Source: Tetrapyrgos nigripes
Lineage: Eukaryota > Basidiomycota > Agaricomycetes > Agaricales > Campanellaceae
Assembly: GCA_013368315.1 (NCBI GenBank)
Contig: JAACJM010000043.1
Span: 434,001 to 498,000 of the forward strand
Length of the DNA stretch: 64,000 bases
Direction: 5' to 3'
A program made the translations under genes and the position numbers. The notes under the pieces were generated by a model. It was given only the letters and a program-made list of their open reading frames with translations. It did not search any database and was not told the DNA's origin. Below are positions 48,523-60,754 of the stretch, one piece after another. The number at the start of each line of letters is the position of its first letter. The stretch's first letter is position 1.

Positions 48523-49445
48523 ATGAACGTATCTCTGTACGTACGGATTTTACTCATTTCTCTTTTCTTTTGCCACAGCAACACACTAATACTAGCATAA
48601 TTGATTCATTTGATAGTGATTCACGAGCATCTCTTGAACACGAACACGTACCCAAAAACGGTCGCTCTCTTACTCGGAGAGTGTCGATGTCGATCATGAA
48701 GCTTGTCGGTGCCACTTCTACCTCTAGTCACGGTGGGGGTTGGCAAGGGCATCGTTCGACCAAATCTACGTCCACATCTGCATCTATCGCTTTCTCTGCA
48801 ATTGGAAATCAACCTGAACATACGCAAACGCACACGCGCACTCGAACACGTACCCAAAGTATCCTAGGCCTCAAGGCCAAGCCCCAGCCAATCATCGTCC
48901 CCACGGCTACAGCCAGACCAGTCGTACGCATAGAGCTCGTAGAATCCACCTCCTCATGGCCAGATTATAGACCTCTGGACGATGTTCCCCCGATCTCTGG
49001 GACTCTTACTTTCCCATCTTCCTCGAGCTCTTTGACCCCTCTACTTCCAAACGAACACGTTCACACCCCCATCCCCATCCCCACTACACCCACACCCACA
49101 CCTGAATACGTCCTAGGCTGGGAACTCCCTTCCCGCGAAGCATACTACAATAAGTACATTCGCTCTATGTACCCCGGGCCTGGGCTGCAAGGGATGAAAG
49201 ATATCCATGGATGGCATGAAGAGGTGACGTTGAAGAAGTGGAGGGTGAGATATGGGAGGGAGGGGTTTAGTGATTGCGTCCCCCGTCGCACACGTACCTC
49301 CGACGGGAGGTTCATTCTCGTTATTGGGTCTAATGCAAGTAGGAATGAGATCAATGTGATTATGAGGGAGGAGACTATTGCTGCTTCGAAGGATGTTTTT
49401 GAGATGGAAGGGCAGGGGGAGCCGAGGTGGATTAGGCACGTTTAG
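48523..49445 (+). CDS. Unknown Pro/Thr-rich protein with conserved C-terminal region
   Basis: A single long exon from 48579 to the TAA-less end at TAG 49443-49445 is open for 288 codons. An upstream mini-exon ATGAACGTATCTCTGTAC (48523-48540) followed by a 38-bp GT-AG intron would supply the start in phase. If that is wrong, translation could begin at the Met near residue 40. The N-terminal half is Ser/Thr-rich with a THTRTRTRTQ stretch, the middle is TPIPIPTTPTPTPEY, and the C-terminus is more ordered: WELPSREAYYNKYIRSMYPG, LKKWRVRYGREGFSD and GRFILVIGSNASRNEINVIM. I do not recognise the family. There is no signal peptide or membrane segment. Confidence 0.6.
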
Positions 49446-49704
49446 AGACTGAAAAAAGGGAAGCGTAATGGAGGGGAGGGCACGATGGGGTTTGAGATAA
49501 GGGAGGTTACTGAGGGGGGGTGTAATATGGTTCACTGGAGGATGGGGGGGATCACCACTAATTCTTAATATTAATGCTGTATTGATGGCTTTACTATGTA
49601 GCTATACACTGTGCTACGAGTGTCGAGAGTCCATCAAATTTATCCTTAGAGTCACTACTCCCATCACGAACGACGTGCTTTGATGTATGAGGAATCTGAC
49701 GATA

Positions 49705-52700
49705 TCAAAACATCTGTTTGACGACTTCATTCCAAATCGCTAGTGGATTGTTGACGCTGCAAAAGTAGGTGGGCGAGGGGAAAACGAAAGAAACGAAAGA
49801 GATGGTACGAAAGTCAGCAAAATGAAAAGGGGAGCAAGTTGAGTACTTACATTTCAGCAGTTAGCGGCATATTCAAATCAGCCGGGTGGTCTTGCCATTC
49901 TGAGAAAACATCATGTCGTCAGTATTCGAAGAGCATTTGATGACTCGGATGAAGGGAGAAGACAAAATCACTCACCCTCGGGTTGAGTCGGGTCTTCAAC
50001 GCCAAATGCTAGTCTCCATGTAAGGCCTACTATACCTTGGACCTTTCTATAGAGATTCATAATGGATATGAGTAGTTGAAAAAGGGGGAAAAAGTAAGAA
50101 GAAAACAGCACTCACAAGATAGGCTGATTGAGTGGGTGGTCCTTGAGTCCAGCGGCCTAAGGACATGCATAAGTTCTACCCACGTCCACGTAGTCGAAGT
50201 TCGAACAGAACGTACCTTCGCTTCATCATAAAACGAAAACCCATTTGTCGACTCGCCACCGACAGTACCTACAGTGGATATTTTAGTCAATCAGTGGTCT
50301 TCTCGAGTCGAGATCAAGAATATTCGCGGGTCATATAGGAGGGGGTACCCACCGCAATATTGCTGTTGAATACTCTTTCGGCCACCCAGAACAACGGTCT
50401 TCGCGCCTTCTTCTTTCGCCATTGTTACCTACCGTCGCCACAATTTGTAGGTTAAGCACAATCTCCTTTCTCCCCTTTTTTTGTGGGGGTTTCGATTAAG
50501 AGAGAACACGTACAGCAAAGAGAGCACAAGAACTTGCACATCGCCCGTTCGATACAAGGACGACTTTGTTACCTTCGAATAAAGCTTCATCCGGAGGTGG
50601 TGCGGGCCAGTTAATGGGAGGACATTCGCTTCCAAGCCTACGAGATCATCGTCGTCAGGTCAAAACGCGAAAGCAGACGCGTGGCACCCGCCCTCCACAG
50701 TGTAATGGTACCCACCTCTGCGAAAACGCATCCTCATGTTCATTAATCATCTCCTTCACCGCAGGATCCATATAATCAAAATCGGTCGCAAAAGGCACGT
50801 TATCAGCGTTAGTGAAGTGGATAGGATTATAAGCAGATTGGCCATCTGGATCGGTATTGTTGTGGATGATGGCCTTGAGGATAAGTTGGGCTAGGGGGTT
50901 AGCGCGCAGTTTGGTGTCCAGGATGGCTTGGGGTTCGGTGGTCTTTTTGGGACCGGCGAGCTGGTCGATGTTAGTTGATTAGTATTAAAGTCGGTATCAT
51001 CGAGTAGGACGTACGATTCGATGAAGCCACTAGTAAACGACGAATCGTTAGATTGCTTTCTATGATCATAACGATAGAGACTTCACTCACAGCTGCTGTG
51101 CACATTACGCCTCCTCCATTATTGGTCTATTAAATAGAAAGAGTGAGTTAGCACATCCCTAACAAAAAGACAGACATACCAAATCTACAATCAGCTGTTT
51201 CGCCCCCTTCGACTTCAACCCCATCAATCCATGCAAAAGAGCACGTTGCAAGTCCGCTTCACCACTGAAACTACCTAAAGCCAATACACCTGTAATCCCA
51301 TCATCGAGCATGAAAAATTCAGACTGAGCCGAATTGCCTGATATATTTTGTGAAGGGGGTGTCAGAGAAGGAGGAAAGACGACGTTGGATACAAGTGCCT
51401 GGTCATGCATGACGTTGACTCCGCGTTTGGACTTGGAGGAGGGGGAGTTGCTAGATGCCGAGCCTGCGAGGCGAGGCATGAACTGTTTGGTGACTCGTCT
51501 GATGGTCGGGGTGTCTGGGTACGAGTCAACAGAGTTGTCGGTTACCGAGTCGTCAGTGAACGCAATACATAATCCTGAACGCCAGGTGTCGGTGTCTGTG
51601 ACGTCTATCATAGTATTGGGTCCGATACGAGCTCGATAAGGTAGCTGTCAGATGTTTAGAACTAATACTACGATCATAAAAAGGGAAGAAACCAACCGTG
51701 ATCGTGTCCGCCAAGGACTGGTTTACACGTTGGACTTGAAGAGTGGCGGAATCACTCAGAGGAAGGTTTTGTTGCGCAAAGTCGCCCATGAGATAAGTCC
51801 AGCCTTGTTGATAGCTGGAGAAGAATCTATGAAACAAAAAAGGAAATCAGACCACGATTTCTGTGAGAGAACCAGGAATCCTCACGAGTTTTGACGAGTT
51901 CCGAGACCTTCAAAACCTCCAGTTGCTTCCGCGTTCTGATCAACAGCTGCCAGTGGATCTTCACCATTGATGCTCAGCACAGTTGCACCATCGAGCTACT
52001 GGGAGGTCAATGCCGCAATACAAAAACAAAGAAATAGGCTCACCGACTCGAGGGAAATGCCGTCAGGTAACGCAGCTTCCCAAACGCTGATCTGGTCTGC
52101 AAACTCCGCAGAGGCTACTTTGTAAGCCTCAGGTGCGATGTTGATTGTCTGAGCGCCGTATGTGTCGGTCAATTGAACCAGAGGAATGGGAAGGAAGTTG
52201 ATATACACGGCTGGATAGAAAACGCGTCAATCATAGCCCCGAGCATTCCCATAGCCGGCGTAAACTTACCATCCTGCAAAGAGATCAGTTTCAGTAGAAT
52301 CCAGCCAATAACATAATGGGACGTACAAAGCAACTATAAGACCAAGAACAGTGACCGTCATTTAGTCTCTTGAATGAGCGTGAAATATCGACGTGCAAGT
52401 CGAATTCAGAGTCATAAGATTGGTCGCTGATGCGAGCGAGGTCCTTCACCAAATCTTCGTGCACGTCATTCGTGAAGGGTTCCGGAGCAGAGATCTGATA
52501 ATTGACTGAGGTATGGAATAGCAAAGTTTTGTTGATCACATCAATTATCTAGAAGAAAATGAATGCTCAGTAGGTTTTGAAGCAGGGACTAGGGAGCATA
52601 ACACGTACATTCTCCTTCAAGTCTGGGTCTACGGGAACAGACGTAAAGCAGGCCCTCAGAACAGCAGGATCTACCCATTTTTTTCCAACGACTTTTGCGC

Positions 52701-52797
52701 AGGGATCATCACTTTGCCTGGTCTGAATGGTAACTTCCGACGCCAGGACGGAGCCCAAAATGCTCAGTGATGCCCAACGGTTGCCGGTATGAACCAT
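49705..52797 (-). CDS. Secreted S41-type (CPAF-like) serine peptidase
   Basis: A gene of more than ten exons on the minus strand. The start ATG at 52797 gives a signal peptide (RWASLSILGSVLASE). The N-terminal region holds WVDPAVLRACFTSVP, then DVHEDLVKDLARISDQSYDS and ISRSFKRLNDGHCSW, then YINFLPIPLVQLTDTYG and the PDZ-like LDGATVLSINGEDPLAAVDQ. The tail-specific protease domain follows: GVLALGSFSGEADLQRAL, KGAKQLIVDL joined to TNNGGG, YNPIHFTNADNVPFATDFDY, and the putative nucleophile loop VVLVSNGRCASSCALF (Ser before Cys). TVVLGGRK and the end VNNPLAIWNEVVKQMF complete it, with TGA at 49705-49707. The domain order matches fungal S41 proteins I know; substrate unknown. A MITE lies 179 bp upstream of the start. 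Confidence 0.85.
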
Positions 52798-52975
52798 CTC
52801 GAGACAGTGAGAGAGGGAGGAGGAGGATAGTCCACGAGCAACCGTTTTCAAGTTCTTGCATACTTATAATGGGTATTGACAGACACCCATATGCTTTCGA
52901 AGTTCGCGTATAGAGATCACCGTTTCAGTCCGTTCCGCAGCTTGAGAGTTTCGAGGATCCGAGCTGGTTGTCGTA

Positions 52976-53697
52976 CAGTCGCGGACAGTCAGCGTCGACA
53001 AAAGAGTAATCGGCTCCGGGTTCCCGAACGTGAATTTTCTGGGCCAAAATAATTGCGGATTTGGACTCAGAACATCAAAATACGTTGAAAAACGCACTTC
53101 CGAAGTTTTTCCCACGAGCCGTTAGGAACTGCCAATTTTTTGGCCAATTTCAGAGAGCATTTTGACCCCTTTGAAGAGGCTTTGAAGCAGTCAGGATAAC
53201 TTGTCCCTAGTGTTGTCTAGCCATTGTATCAATAAACAGACCTCTACGAGGTTTGTACACACTGAATGAGAGAGTGTCTGCTGGGACGTGTCTGGAGAAC
53301 TCAAGGAGAACTCCCAGAAGCGATGTCAAGTGATAGCGTAAGCTTAGCCGACCTCGACTGTCATCATCACGTGTGTGGAGAAGCTGCTCGGCAATCATTC
53401 GGCAGGCTTCCACATGCACAGAACGGATTTTCTGGGCCAAACTGATATCGGATTTAGATCCAGGAAGCCGAAATACGTCGAAAAACACACTTCCGAAGTT
53501 TTTCCCACGAGAAACTAGGGTACTGCCAATTTTTTGGGCCTAAAAACTGCCCGAATTATTTTGGGAAATCGGCTCGTTGAAAACTTGTCCTAATGGTATG
53601 AATAAGCTCTAAATATGGTTTACTACCAATTTCAACGAGCCGTTTTTCCCAGAAAATTGGGTGGGAAAAAATTGTCGACGCTGACTGTCCGCGACTG
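52976..53697. mobile_element. Tc1/mariner-like MITE, 722 bp, with TA target duplication
   Basis: The left end CAGTCGCGGACAGTCAGCGT and the right end are perfect inverted repeats over 26 bp, and TA flanks both sides (52974-52975 and 53698-53699). The CAGT...ACTG termini and TA duplication fit Tc1/mariner. No transposase frame is present. Inside, 53030-53150 and 53429-53545 are direct repeats (TTTTCTGGGCCAAA, ACTTCCGAAGTTTTTCCCAC, CTGCCAATTTTTTGG). CGGCTCGTTGAAA near 53570 is mirrored by TTTCAACGAGCCG at 53629. Confidence 0.9.
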
Positions 53698-54117
53698 TAA
53701 GTAAATAGAAAACCAAAGAGCCTTACATAAAGGTCATTAACGTAAAGACCTAGCTTATAAGAGGACTGATTGGACTGTTATCAAAGAACTACTTACGCAT
53801 GGGCTAAGAACTTCGAAATAACCAAGAACAGAGCTCACAGCAAGTACATATCTTCCTCAATACGCCTTGAAATGAGGACACGCTCAGAGAATAAGCCTGT
53901 TGAAGGCAAATCTTCATCGACATCGGTTGGCAACTCTTGACCCTCTCCGGGAGTGTGGAACTTCGTTTTGTAGGTTCGTGGTACCAGCATACACACTTAC
54001 CCACTTCGGGTCCAAAAAGGTTTGCCAACAACCCCTTTTCCTCATTCAAGCCTTCTACACCTTTCACTTTGTCACTAGATAGACAGTGCTATGCAGTGCC
54101 TAAGTATCGTACATTTC

Positions 54118-57100
54118 TCAAGGCATCAATCCAACCACCATCTTATCAACTAACCCAACCAACCTCTCCACTTCGTACTTGGCTCTTTCGACGTCTTTAT
54201 CAATCGTAATCGCTTCTGTAAGTGCAGGGAGAGTTGTCGCTCCGTATCCTGTGTAAGCATCAAATCAGTATCGACATAATCGGCAAGAAAAGAAAAGCAA
54301 AAACCTACCTAACCACTTTCCAGGCGCAACACCCAAATGTCTATACCACTCTCTATCAGGAATACCCTCCTCAGAAATGAACCCTCTCTCAAACGCCATC
54401 AGCTTCTTGTTCGCCTTTGACACGCGTTTGGCTGCTTTGAGGAATTCACGGATAGGTGGGATCGGCAGTTTGGGTAGTTGGTGGACGTTTTTCTCGACGT
54501 CGAAAGCGGGAGTATGAGCACAATGATGATCCCTGAGAGGATGAGCGAGTCGGTACTCAAGCCATCCTGCGTAAACCTCCATCTCTTCATCGTCTGCGAA
54601 GCCAATGGAGCCCACCCAGTCGGTAGGGTACCAAGGGTCAACATAGAACTTTGTCAATGCCCGAGGTGTAGAGACGCCAAAGAGCTTCTTCACTGCGTCT
54701 TTGAACGAGTGATAAAGACCAGAGGAACCTCCAAGTCCCTTGCCTGCGCTGACGCCGGGGAACCTGGGCATCTTTTCTAATAACTCAAGGAACTTCTTCT
54801 CTGCTTCTTTCTTCTCCTTGTCCATTGCGATACTTGCACCTTGGAGACGAGCAAAGGAAGCACGAAGACGGGCAAAGTCGGGAGCAAGGTCAGAGTGGGA
54901 GATGTTAGATGGGAGGGGAAGGGATTCTACGCTGTAGGGAAAGATAGTAAGAAAAAGCGTCAAAGACGGAAAGGGATCGCAGTATTTACACATCCAAGTA
55001 GCTGTCCAGCTCAAACGCATACTGCGTCGTGTTCAAGGGAAGGATGATACCATCCGTGAGTCTGAGTGCCATCAATCCAAGGTGTTTAGCTACTGCAGCC
55101 TGGAAAGAGGAGGACGAGGTCAGCATTGTATGGAAGGAACATGGAAAACAAAGCAAAAGCCCACGCACATGTCTCTTATACCCTGGATCAGCATAAACTT
55201 CCTGCCACCTAACGGAGTCATATATTGAGTGGTAGTGATATGGCGCGTCGTACGGTGTTCCGGTGAAGCCTTGGTCCGTTGCAGCAATCTGAGTTGGTAC
55301 GATGAGGTCAGCGTCAGCAAGGAAGTCTGAACACAGAGTAACGGCATACTCACTCCAATCCTCTGCAAAAACACAGTATAATCACTCCCACTTCCCAAAG
55401 GGTTCACCCCAGTTTTACCACTTTCTTCTTCAACAGTCTGTTTCGCCTTCTCAGTTTCGTATGCTTGCAAAACCTCCGCATCGACGACAGCACTAGCGTT
55501 GTAGAAAAAGGACTCATGGAAAGGTCCATCGTCTTGACGAGCATCCCAGAGGGTCTAAATAAATGAATAGCAATCAAGCATGAGGATCACTGAGACAATT
55601 AGCTAGAAGGAAACGAGCGAACCTTGCCCCCATCAGCCTCGGTAGGATGAGGAACATCCCCGGCCGTCTTCCTAATCAGATGAGCCAGACTGGGGCTTCC
55701 CGAGACAGACCACCTTGATCCAGACGAGGAGACATCGACGTTGATGTAAGACACGACGTACTCAGCAAGGAAATCAGCGAAATCTTCGCCATACTCTGTC
55801 GAGCCGAGTAGGCCATGCTACCAAAAAGTAAATGTCAAGGCAGTCAGTATCCGAAGCGGTCAAAATGGAAAATAAAGACTCACTTCCTCACCGTCCCAAC
55901 TGGCGATAATGATCGTCCTCAGTGGGTTCCATCCAGACCTGAGAAGTTCTCCGAAGCCACGGACAATTTCGCTGAGAGCTGCAGTTCCAGAAATGGGGTC
56001 AGCAGCACCAAGGACCCAGGCTGAGAGGGAGAGGTCAGCAAGCTGAATGATTGGTGTAGGATGCAGCAGAATAGAACGCACCATCTCTATGACATCCAAC
56101 TAAGACTATCTCATTTCTAACATGGCCAGGTATCGCAGCCATTGTGTTCCAAATCGGGGTCACCGCTCTGTTAACTGTTCAAGACAGGTCAGTACAAGTC
56201 CTTAAACCCAAGTATGAGAGGAAAGGTACTCACCATGGTTAACCATCCTAACCTTCTTCGTACTCGTCTTTCCACTCAACTTTCCCTCGGCAGTGTAAAT
56301 GTCCCCAATCTCCTCCAACAGTCTCTCTGCGTTAGCCCAGCTAACAGGCAAACTGGGAATGGTGGGTGCATTCTTGGGTTCGTCTCTCTCAGCGTTCGGA
56401 TATGCAGGTCGTCCGGGAGTTGTTGGGTCACCAGGGTACATCGACAGGTACATGACAGAACCTCTTTGGAAACTGGCGGGGTTCCTTGCCGGTCCGTGAG
56501 GGTAGGGAGTGAAGCCGTTGGCGGTAGTGACGTAGCCGTCGTCTCGAGGGTCAGAGTAGATGAGGACACCAGATGCGCCGAGCTCTTGAGCGCGTTTAAC
56601 CTGGAGCATATCAAGCCCTTAAAAAGAATCGACGAGAAGAATGGAAGAAGAACGTACCTTGAGCCCTCGGTAAATCGCTCCATACCTCGCAATGGTGATC
56701 TTCCCAGTAAAGTTGACACCCTGATTCGTCAACTCCTCAAAGTCCTCAAAGGTCCCATAGTTGACATATATCAACTCTCCCTCAGCCTCTCCATGCCCAC
56801 TAAGACCATGCCACGCAGGAACGCTATCGCGGTACTCTGCTGCATCTTCATCCAACGGGTCTCCGTCTTCGACCAAGTCCAAAGAGACTTCCGACACTCC
56901 TTCTTCATTGAGTATATCCAAACTCCTGTCGTCTGGTGTATCAAAGTAGGGATGATACACGTCAATCCAGGCCGTAGGTTTTCTGGGACCTAATCGTGAA
57001 GCAAGGGATATCGTAGCGGACCTGGAACGAGGAGTGCCTGCATCATATATCGGGAGCTCTTCTGGAGGAAAATGCGGAGGTGCCGGAGGATCAGAGGCGC

Positions 57101-57428
57101 CCAGTTCGCGTTGGAAGACTTTGAGCATTTCCTTCGCGTTCTCGAAATCTTGGTCTGACCCGGCAACGTGAGGTTTAGACGCGAACTTCTTGGCTGTGGC
57201 ATGTGCGGAAGAGCCGGAAGGGATTGAAAGGAATAGGGATTCGCGTTCGGAGGTGGATAGGACTTGGGTAGTTTGTTCGGTGTGAATATGAGCATGTTGG
57301 ACGGGTTTGTTGATAGAGAGGAAAGAAGAAACGGTGTAGAGACCGGCTAGGAGTAGAATAGCCTTGAGATATCTGAAGCGGCGTCTCTGCCCCTCGACAG
57401 GGACAGAGTGCAGGGGGAGTTCCTTCAT
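54118..57428 (-). CDS. M28-family glutamate carboxypeptidase-like membrane protein
   Basis: A long minus-strand gene of about ten exons reads open from ATG 57428 to TGA 54118-54120, over 900 residues. Residues 20-38 ([18 protein letters not shown]) form an N-terminal membrane anchor with a short basic cytoplasmic tail. A protease-associated domain follows ([48 protein letters not shown]). The peptidase domain shows the zinc ligands expected of this family: [45 protein letters not shown] and [10 protein letters not shown]. The C-terminal helical dimerisation domain includes FAAD-type [28 protein letters not shown] and PGKWLG, and ends near KMVVGLMP. This is the layout of PSMA/Vps70/Tre2-like proteins. 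It probably acts as a type II membrane peptidase of the vacuole or secretory route; substrate inferred only. Confidence 0.9.
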
Positions 57429-57654
57429 GGTTGAAGGAAAGTTGGAGACCACGAGGGTTTCTTATACATAGTCGCAATCGTCATCGCCAGTGACGCCAAT
57501 CTCGCCGCGGCAAACGGTCCGAATTGGAGCAACCGTACCTGAATAATACAGAATACGCATAGTAGTATATCTCAACAGTCCCTACTTTAAAATAATACAG
57601 AATACCCATAATAGCAATATCTCTATCAACTGAGTCCCGTACTTGTAGGACCCA
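57429..57654. other. Short intergenic stretch upstream of the M28 gene
   Basis: Contains two direct copies of AATAATACAGAATACSCATA (about 57542 and 57591), 49 bp apart. No gene was seen. Confidence 0.4.
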
Positions 57655-57885
57655 AGCGTTCACCTAGTACATAGTACTGGCGCCCCGAGCTCCTCGTTAC
57701 ACCAGAGTATGGAGCTCAATGGAAGGGGAGCCATCGTATACTCGTGTTTCAGCAGTCCTAGCCCAAACGCTCCTTCCAACGGGCCACAGCATTTCTGAAC
57801 CTAGCTGGGTACAGAATGATACATCGGGTTTCAACTTTCCGTCAGTCCAACTATCCAGCCTTCTGCAATACCAAGTGTCAATAGG
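57655..57885 (-). pseudogene. Inverted copy of the 3' end of the two-module gene
   Basis: On the minus strand this matches 30725-30945: IDTWYCRRLDSWTDGK can be read before the frame is lost, followed by the same 3' flank. An internal change shifts the frame (GAAAGTTGAAACCCGATGT versus GAAGGAAACCCAGTGT), so it is a dead fragment. Confidence 0.85.
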
Positions 57886-58140
57886 TACATCTGGAAACGC
57901 GACTTTCCAGGCATAGAAGAAGCCCGTTTACATAGCGATATGTACTTTTGGTCCCTCTATCCAGCTCTACATAGACCCGGCTAGGCCGGCTAGGTCCATA
58001 GTTATCATAGCACTCATAGGACGGTCTCGTAACCGACATAGATCTGGCGAGCCCTGAATACAATGCTGGGTTGCTTGGTTTACAGAAAAGGACCCGTACG
58101 TAGTTGCCATTACTTGGATATGGGACTTGAAGCTTGAAGG

Positions 58141-58920
58141 TCAGATGCAATGGAATATATTAGCATTGAAGGCGCAAAACATGTGGAAGTCAGAGTAAGA
58201 GTTGAAATAAAAAGTTTTGCATAAGTCAACAACATTCCCAGATGTCCATGCAGAAGGCTTCTCTCGTCCAAAATTCGGTATTAGATGCCAATTCCTAACC
58301 AGACGGGATACGTCAATGATCTCGCCATACGGTCGATGATATCGCGTTGATTTGGAAAGAAGGTATAAACCACTTTCCGCATCACGTCGGCCAAAGGGTG
58401 TCATCCACTCGACGTAGGCCAAAGGTTGCCTGCGCCAATTCTTGACTTGGGAAGCGAACAGTGCGGGCAAGTCAAAAATGACCCGAACTAAAGCAACACG
58501 AAGACCTGACAATAGGACATTGAGTCAAGAGCTTATCATGTAGATGATTGAAGGCACACATACCTTGCAAAGGAGTCCCTTCTGTCATTGGATTGGTTTC
58601 TCCTGTACGCACAAGGGCAAAACTGAGCTGAGGACACTGTGCAGAACGTCGCCCATAAGCAGGAACAGGCAAAGAACAGTGCCAGTATGATGTTGACCAG
58701 ATCCCTTCTACCAGTATATGGAATGACGGGCAAACGGACAGATACTTGTTTGTATAAATCATATCTGTCCAGTGCAGTGGGGGTGACAAAGCAAGAGTGA
58801 TTTCGAAGAAAGATCTGTAATGCGTAGAGAAAACGGCTTGCATTATGACCCTGTATGAACTTTTCGGCGAGTGCACTGCGGACAGCGATGGGTATTTGCA
58901 ACCCATTTTTGAGCAGGCTT
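58141..58920 (-). pseudogene. Plavaka-type (CACTA-related) transposon ORF, C-terminal fragment
   Basis: Minus-strand frames give IPIAVRSALAEKFIQGHNAS, LDRYDLYKQVSVRLPVIP, then in another frame FALVRTGETNPMTEGTPLQG, then after a short intron GLRVALVRVIFDLPALF, PLAYVEWMTPFGRRD, GLYLLSKSTR, GEIIDVSRLVRNWHLIPNFG and SAWTSGNVVDLC. This order matches the C-terminal part of the long transposase ORFs of Agaricomycete Plavaka elements as I know them. The catalytic part is absent upstream of 58920 and the frame changes near 58650-58730, so it is a 5'-truncated relic. Confidence 0.65.
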
Positions 58921-59510
58921 AAATCTCAAGTTGTTCGCACGGTTTGTTCCCAGATAAAATTTGGCTTACTTGCCGTTGAAATGACGAAACTTGTAGCATA
59001 AGTATTTTCTAGATTATGTTACGATCAAACATTATAATTGATTTGTGGGAGAAAAACCTCCCAAATAGGATGAGATTTGTGTGGCCTCGTAAAAATGTGT
59101 TCAAACAAGTGACACGCCGGAAGTACGTTTCTATCGGCTCGACGGATAGATGAGCAGATAGGTGTACAGAAGTAGGATGTATTTGAAGTTCAGATATATA
59201 TACAAATAAATGCTATATTTTGACTCTAAATATTCGTACAGAAAGAACGTATATCTGGAAACCCCTAATTACACTTGATAGGTAAACAAAAAGATGGCAC
59301 ATGTAATCTATGTAAAGATGTACAAAAAGACGCCTAATTTGTATAGCTATTCGAACAAAAGAAAGATAACCTTTTAAAGCTCCGGATACATGTCCAGAAA
59401 TCCCGTATATCTGAAGCACATATACAGGTGCAGATAGGAGTCCAAATGGACCATCTATCCAGAGTTCAGATAGGTCCGCAGATATATCGTATTTCCGGAG
59501 TCAGAATAGG
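58921..59510. other. AT-rich gene-free stretch
   Basis: No gene. GCAGATAGG/CAGATATAT words recur between 59150 and 59490 in a pattern like that at 31020-31090. Confidence 0.35.
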
Positions 59511-59516
59511 ACGCAG

Positions 59517-59583
59517 GCGCGTCAGTGGCTTGACGCAGTCGCGTTTCCAACGCGTCCACGGCAAGGCGCATCTGCGTCAGAAG
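59517..59583 (+). repeat. Copy of the last-exon end of the 61293 gene
   Basis: GCGTCAGTGGCTTGACGC and the following 45 bp resemble 63466-63530. On the plus strand it would read RQWLDAVAFPTRP against RQWLDAVTSPMRP in the intact gene. Confidence 0.75.
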
Positions 59584-60328
59584 TCGTCGTGTACGCTGTT
59601 GCTGCCAAGTTTGGCTTTGCATGTAGCATCGGCCCGTCCTTCCCAAGACGATGAACGTGTGATGGTCTTGAAAGCGTTGTCTTGCAAAACGTAGATGCCC
59701 TGGATTGACTTGGTGAGCTGGAATACCTTGAGGGACGGGGTAAAAACGCACCCTATGGTTCGTCTGCAGGTTGTCCACTTGTCTATCCCAACACGCTGCC
59801 TACAGATCCTTGCATACAAATTTGATGACGTCCAAGGTTTCTGTAAATAGAGATCTGTCCCGACATAATCTAAGGACGGTTAGAGTGGTATTGATTACAC
59901 TGTAAAGAGGTATACGTACCTCTCTGCAAAATTCGCGCCAACATGCAATCCGATAGCTTCAAGACGCGTTCTGATAGCTTCTTCCTCTTCATCCACTGCA
60001 GCGTTTTTCCCTGAACGAGAATTGAGACTGATCAGGACGGTCGAGTCTCTGGGGTTTTCGGTCTTTAGAGGCAAAGTCGATAGTGCAGGTTGTGGTGGTG
60101 GGATCAGTCCGGCATTGACCATTTCTTTTTCTATATCCTCTTGGACCGAGCAGTCACTACAGCTGAAGATTCACGTAGAGTGTTGACGACTTCGATCAAG
60201 AAATAGTCCATCATTGCGCCGTCGACATAGCGCATTGGCGGATCGGCCAGAGTAGCGGGACTCGGAGTGACCAGCGAGCTGGCGGATTTGGAGGAGCTCG
60301 AGATCTGTATGGAAGGGCGACTGGACAT
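59577..60328 (-). pseudogene. TRAPPC6/Trs33-like pseudogene
   Basis: The minus strand encodes a TRAPP complex small-subunit homologue: MRYVDGAMMDYFLIEVVNTL, RTRLEAIGLHVGANFAER, then ETLDVIKFVCKDL, RQVDNLQTNHR and GIYVLQDNAFKTITR. TRAPPC6/Trs33 normally works in ER-Golgi tethering. Three lesions are visible. An extra TA near 60132-60137 shifts the frame between ARSKRI and EKEMVNAG. A TAG at 59802-59800 replaces the expected Trp after CKDL. The conserved C-terminus after KAKL is missing and replaced by antisense of the duplicated 59517-59583 segment. Introns at 59919-59870 and 59751-59700 are retained, so this is a duplicated rather than retro-copied pseudogene. A functional copy is presumably elsewhere. 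Confidence 0.8.
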
Positions 60329-60754
60329 GGTGGTTGATGGAAGAGGAGACACGGCGAGTAGTTGTACCAATGGATGATCTTCATGGGCTCCCGGAAACAA
60401 GTGCACCGACAGCGGATGAAGTTTGGACCGTACGAGGCACAGTCTGAGTGGAGGTTCGAAGCGAGGAACGAAATAGCATCTGACGCCAAGCGCTGCACAA
60501 TGAACTGAGAGAGAGTGGAGGGTAACTCTGCATTATCCTCATGTGGAGAACTTTGTTGGTTGACCTTCACAGAGGATTCCAAAAATACGGGCTAACAGCT
60601 CGACGGGCAAAGACGGAGGAATGGCCGGTTGGGATGGCAAACATCCAAATCTACACCCAAGAATGTACATACAACGCAGATACGAAAGCAAGAAACACGA
60701 TAGCAAACAGAAAACAACGACGCTAAAGAAAAAGAGGAGAAAAGCCCCAATTGC

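Noticed and set aside
52864..53115. Minus-strand frame extending the S41 peptidase upstream
   Set aside because: It enters the MITE and lacks coding character; the ATG at 52797 directly yields a good signal peptide.
53207..53488. 93-residue minus-strand frame inside the MITE
   Set aside because: It spans the internal direct repeats and shows no transposase motif.
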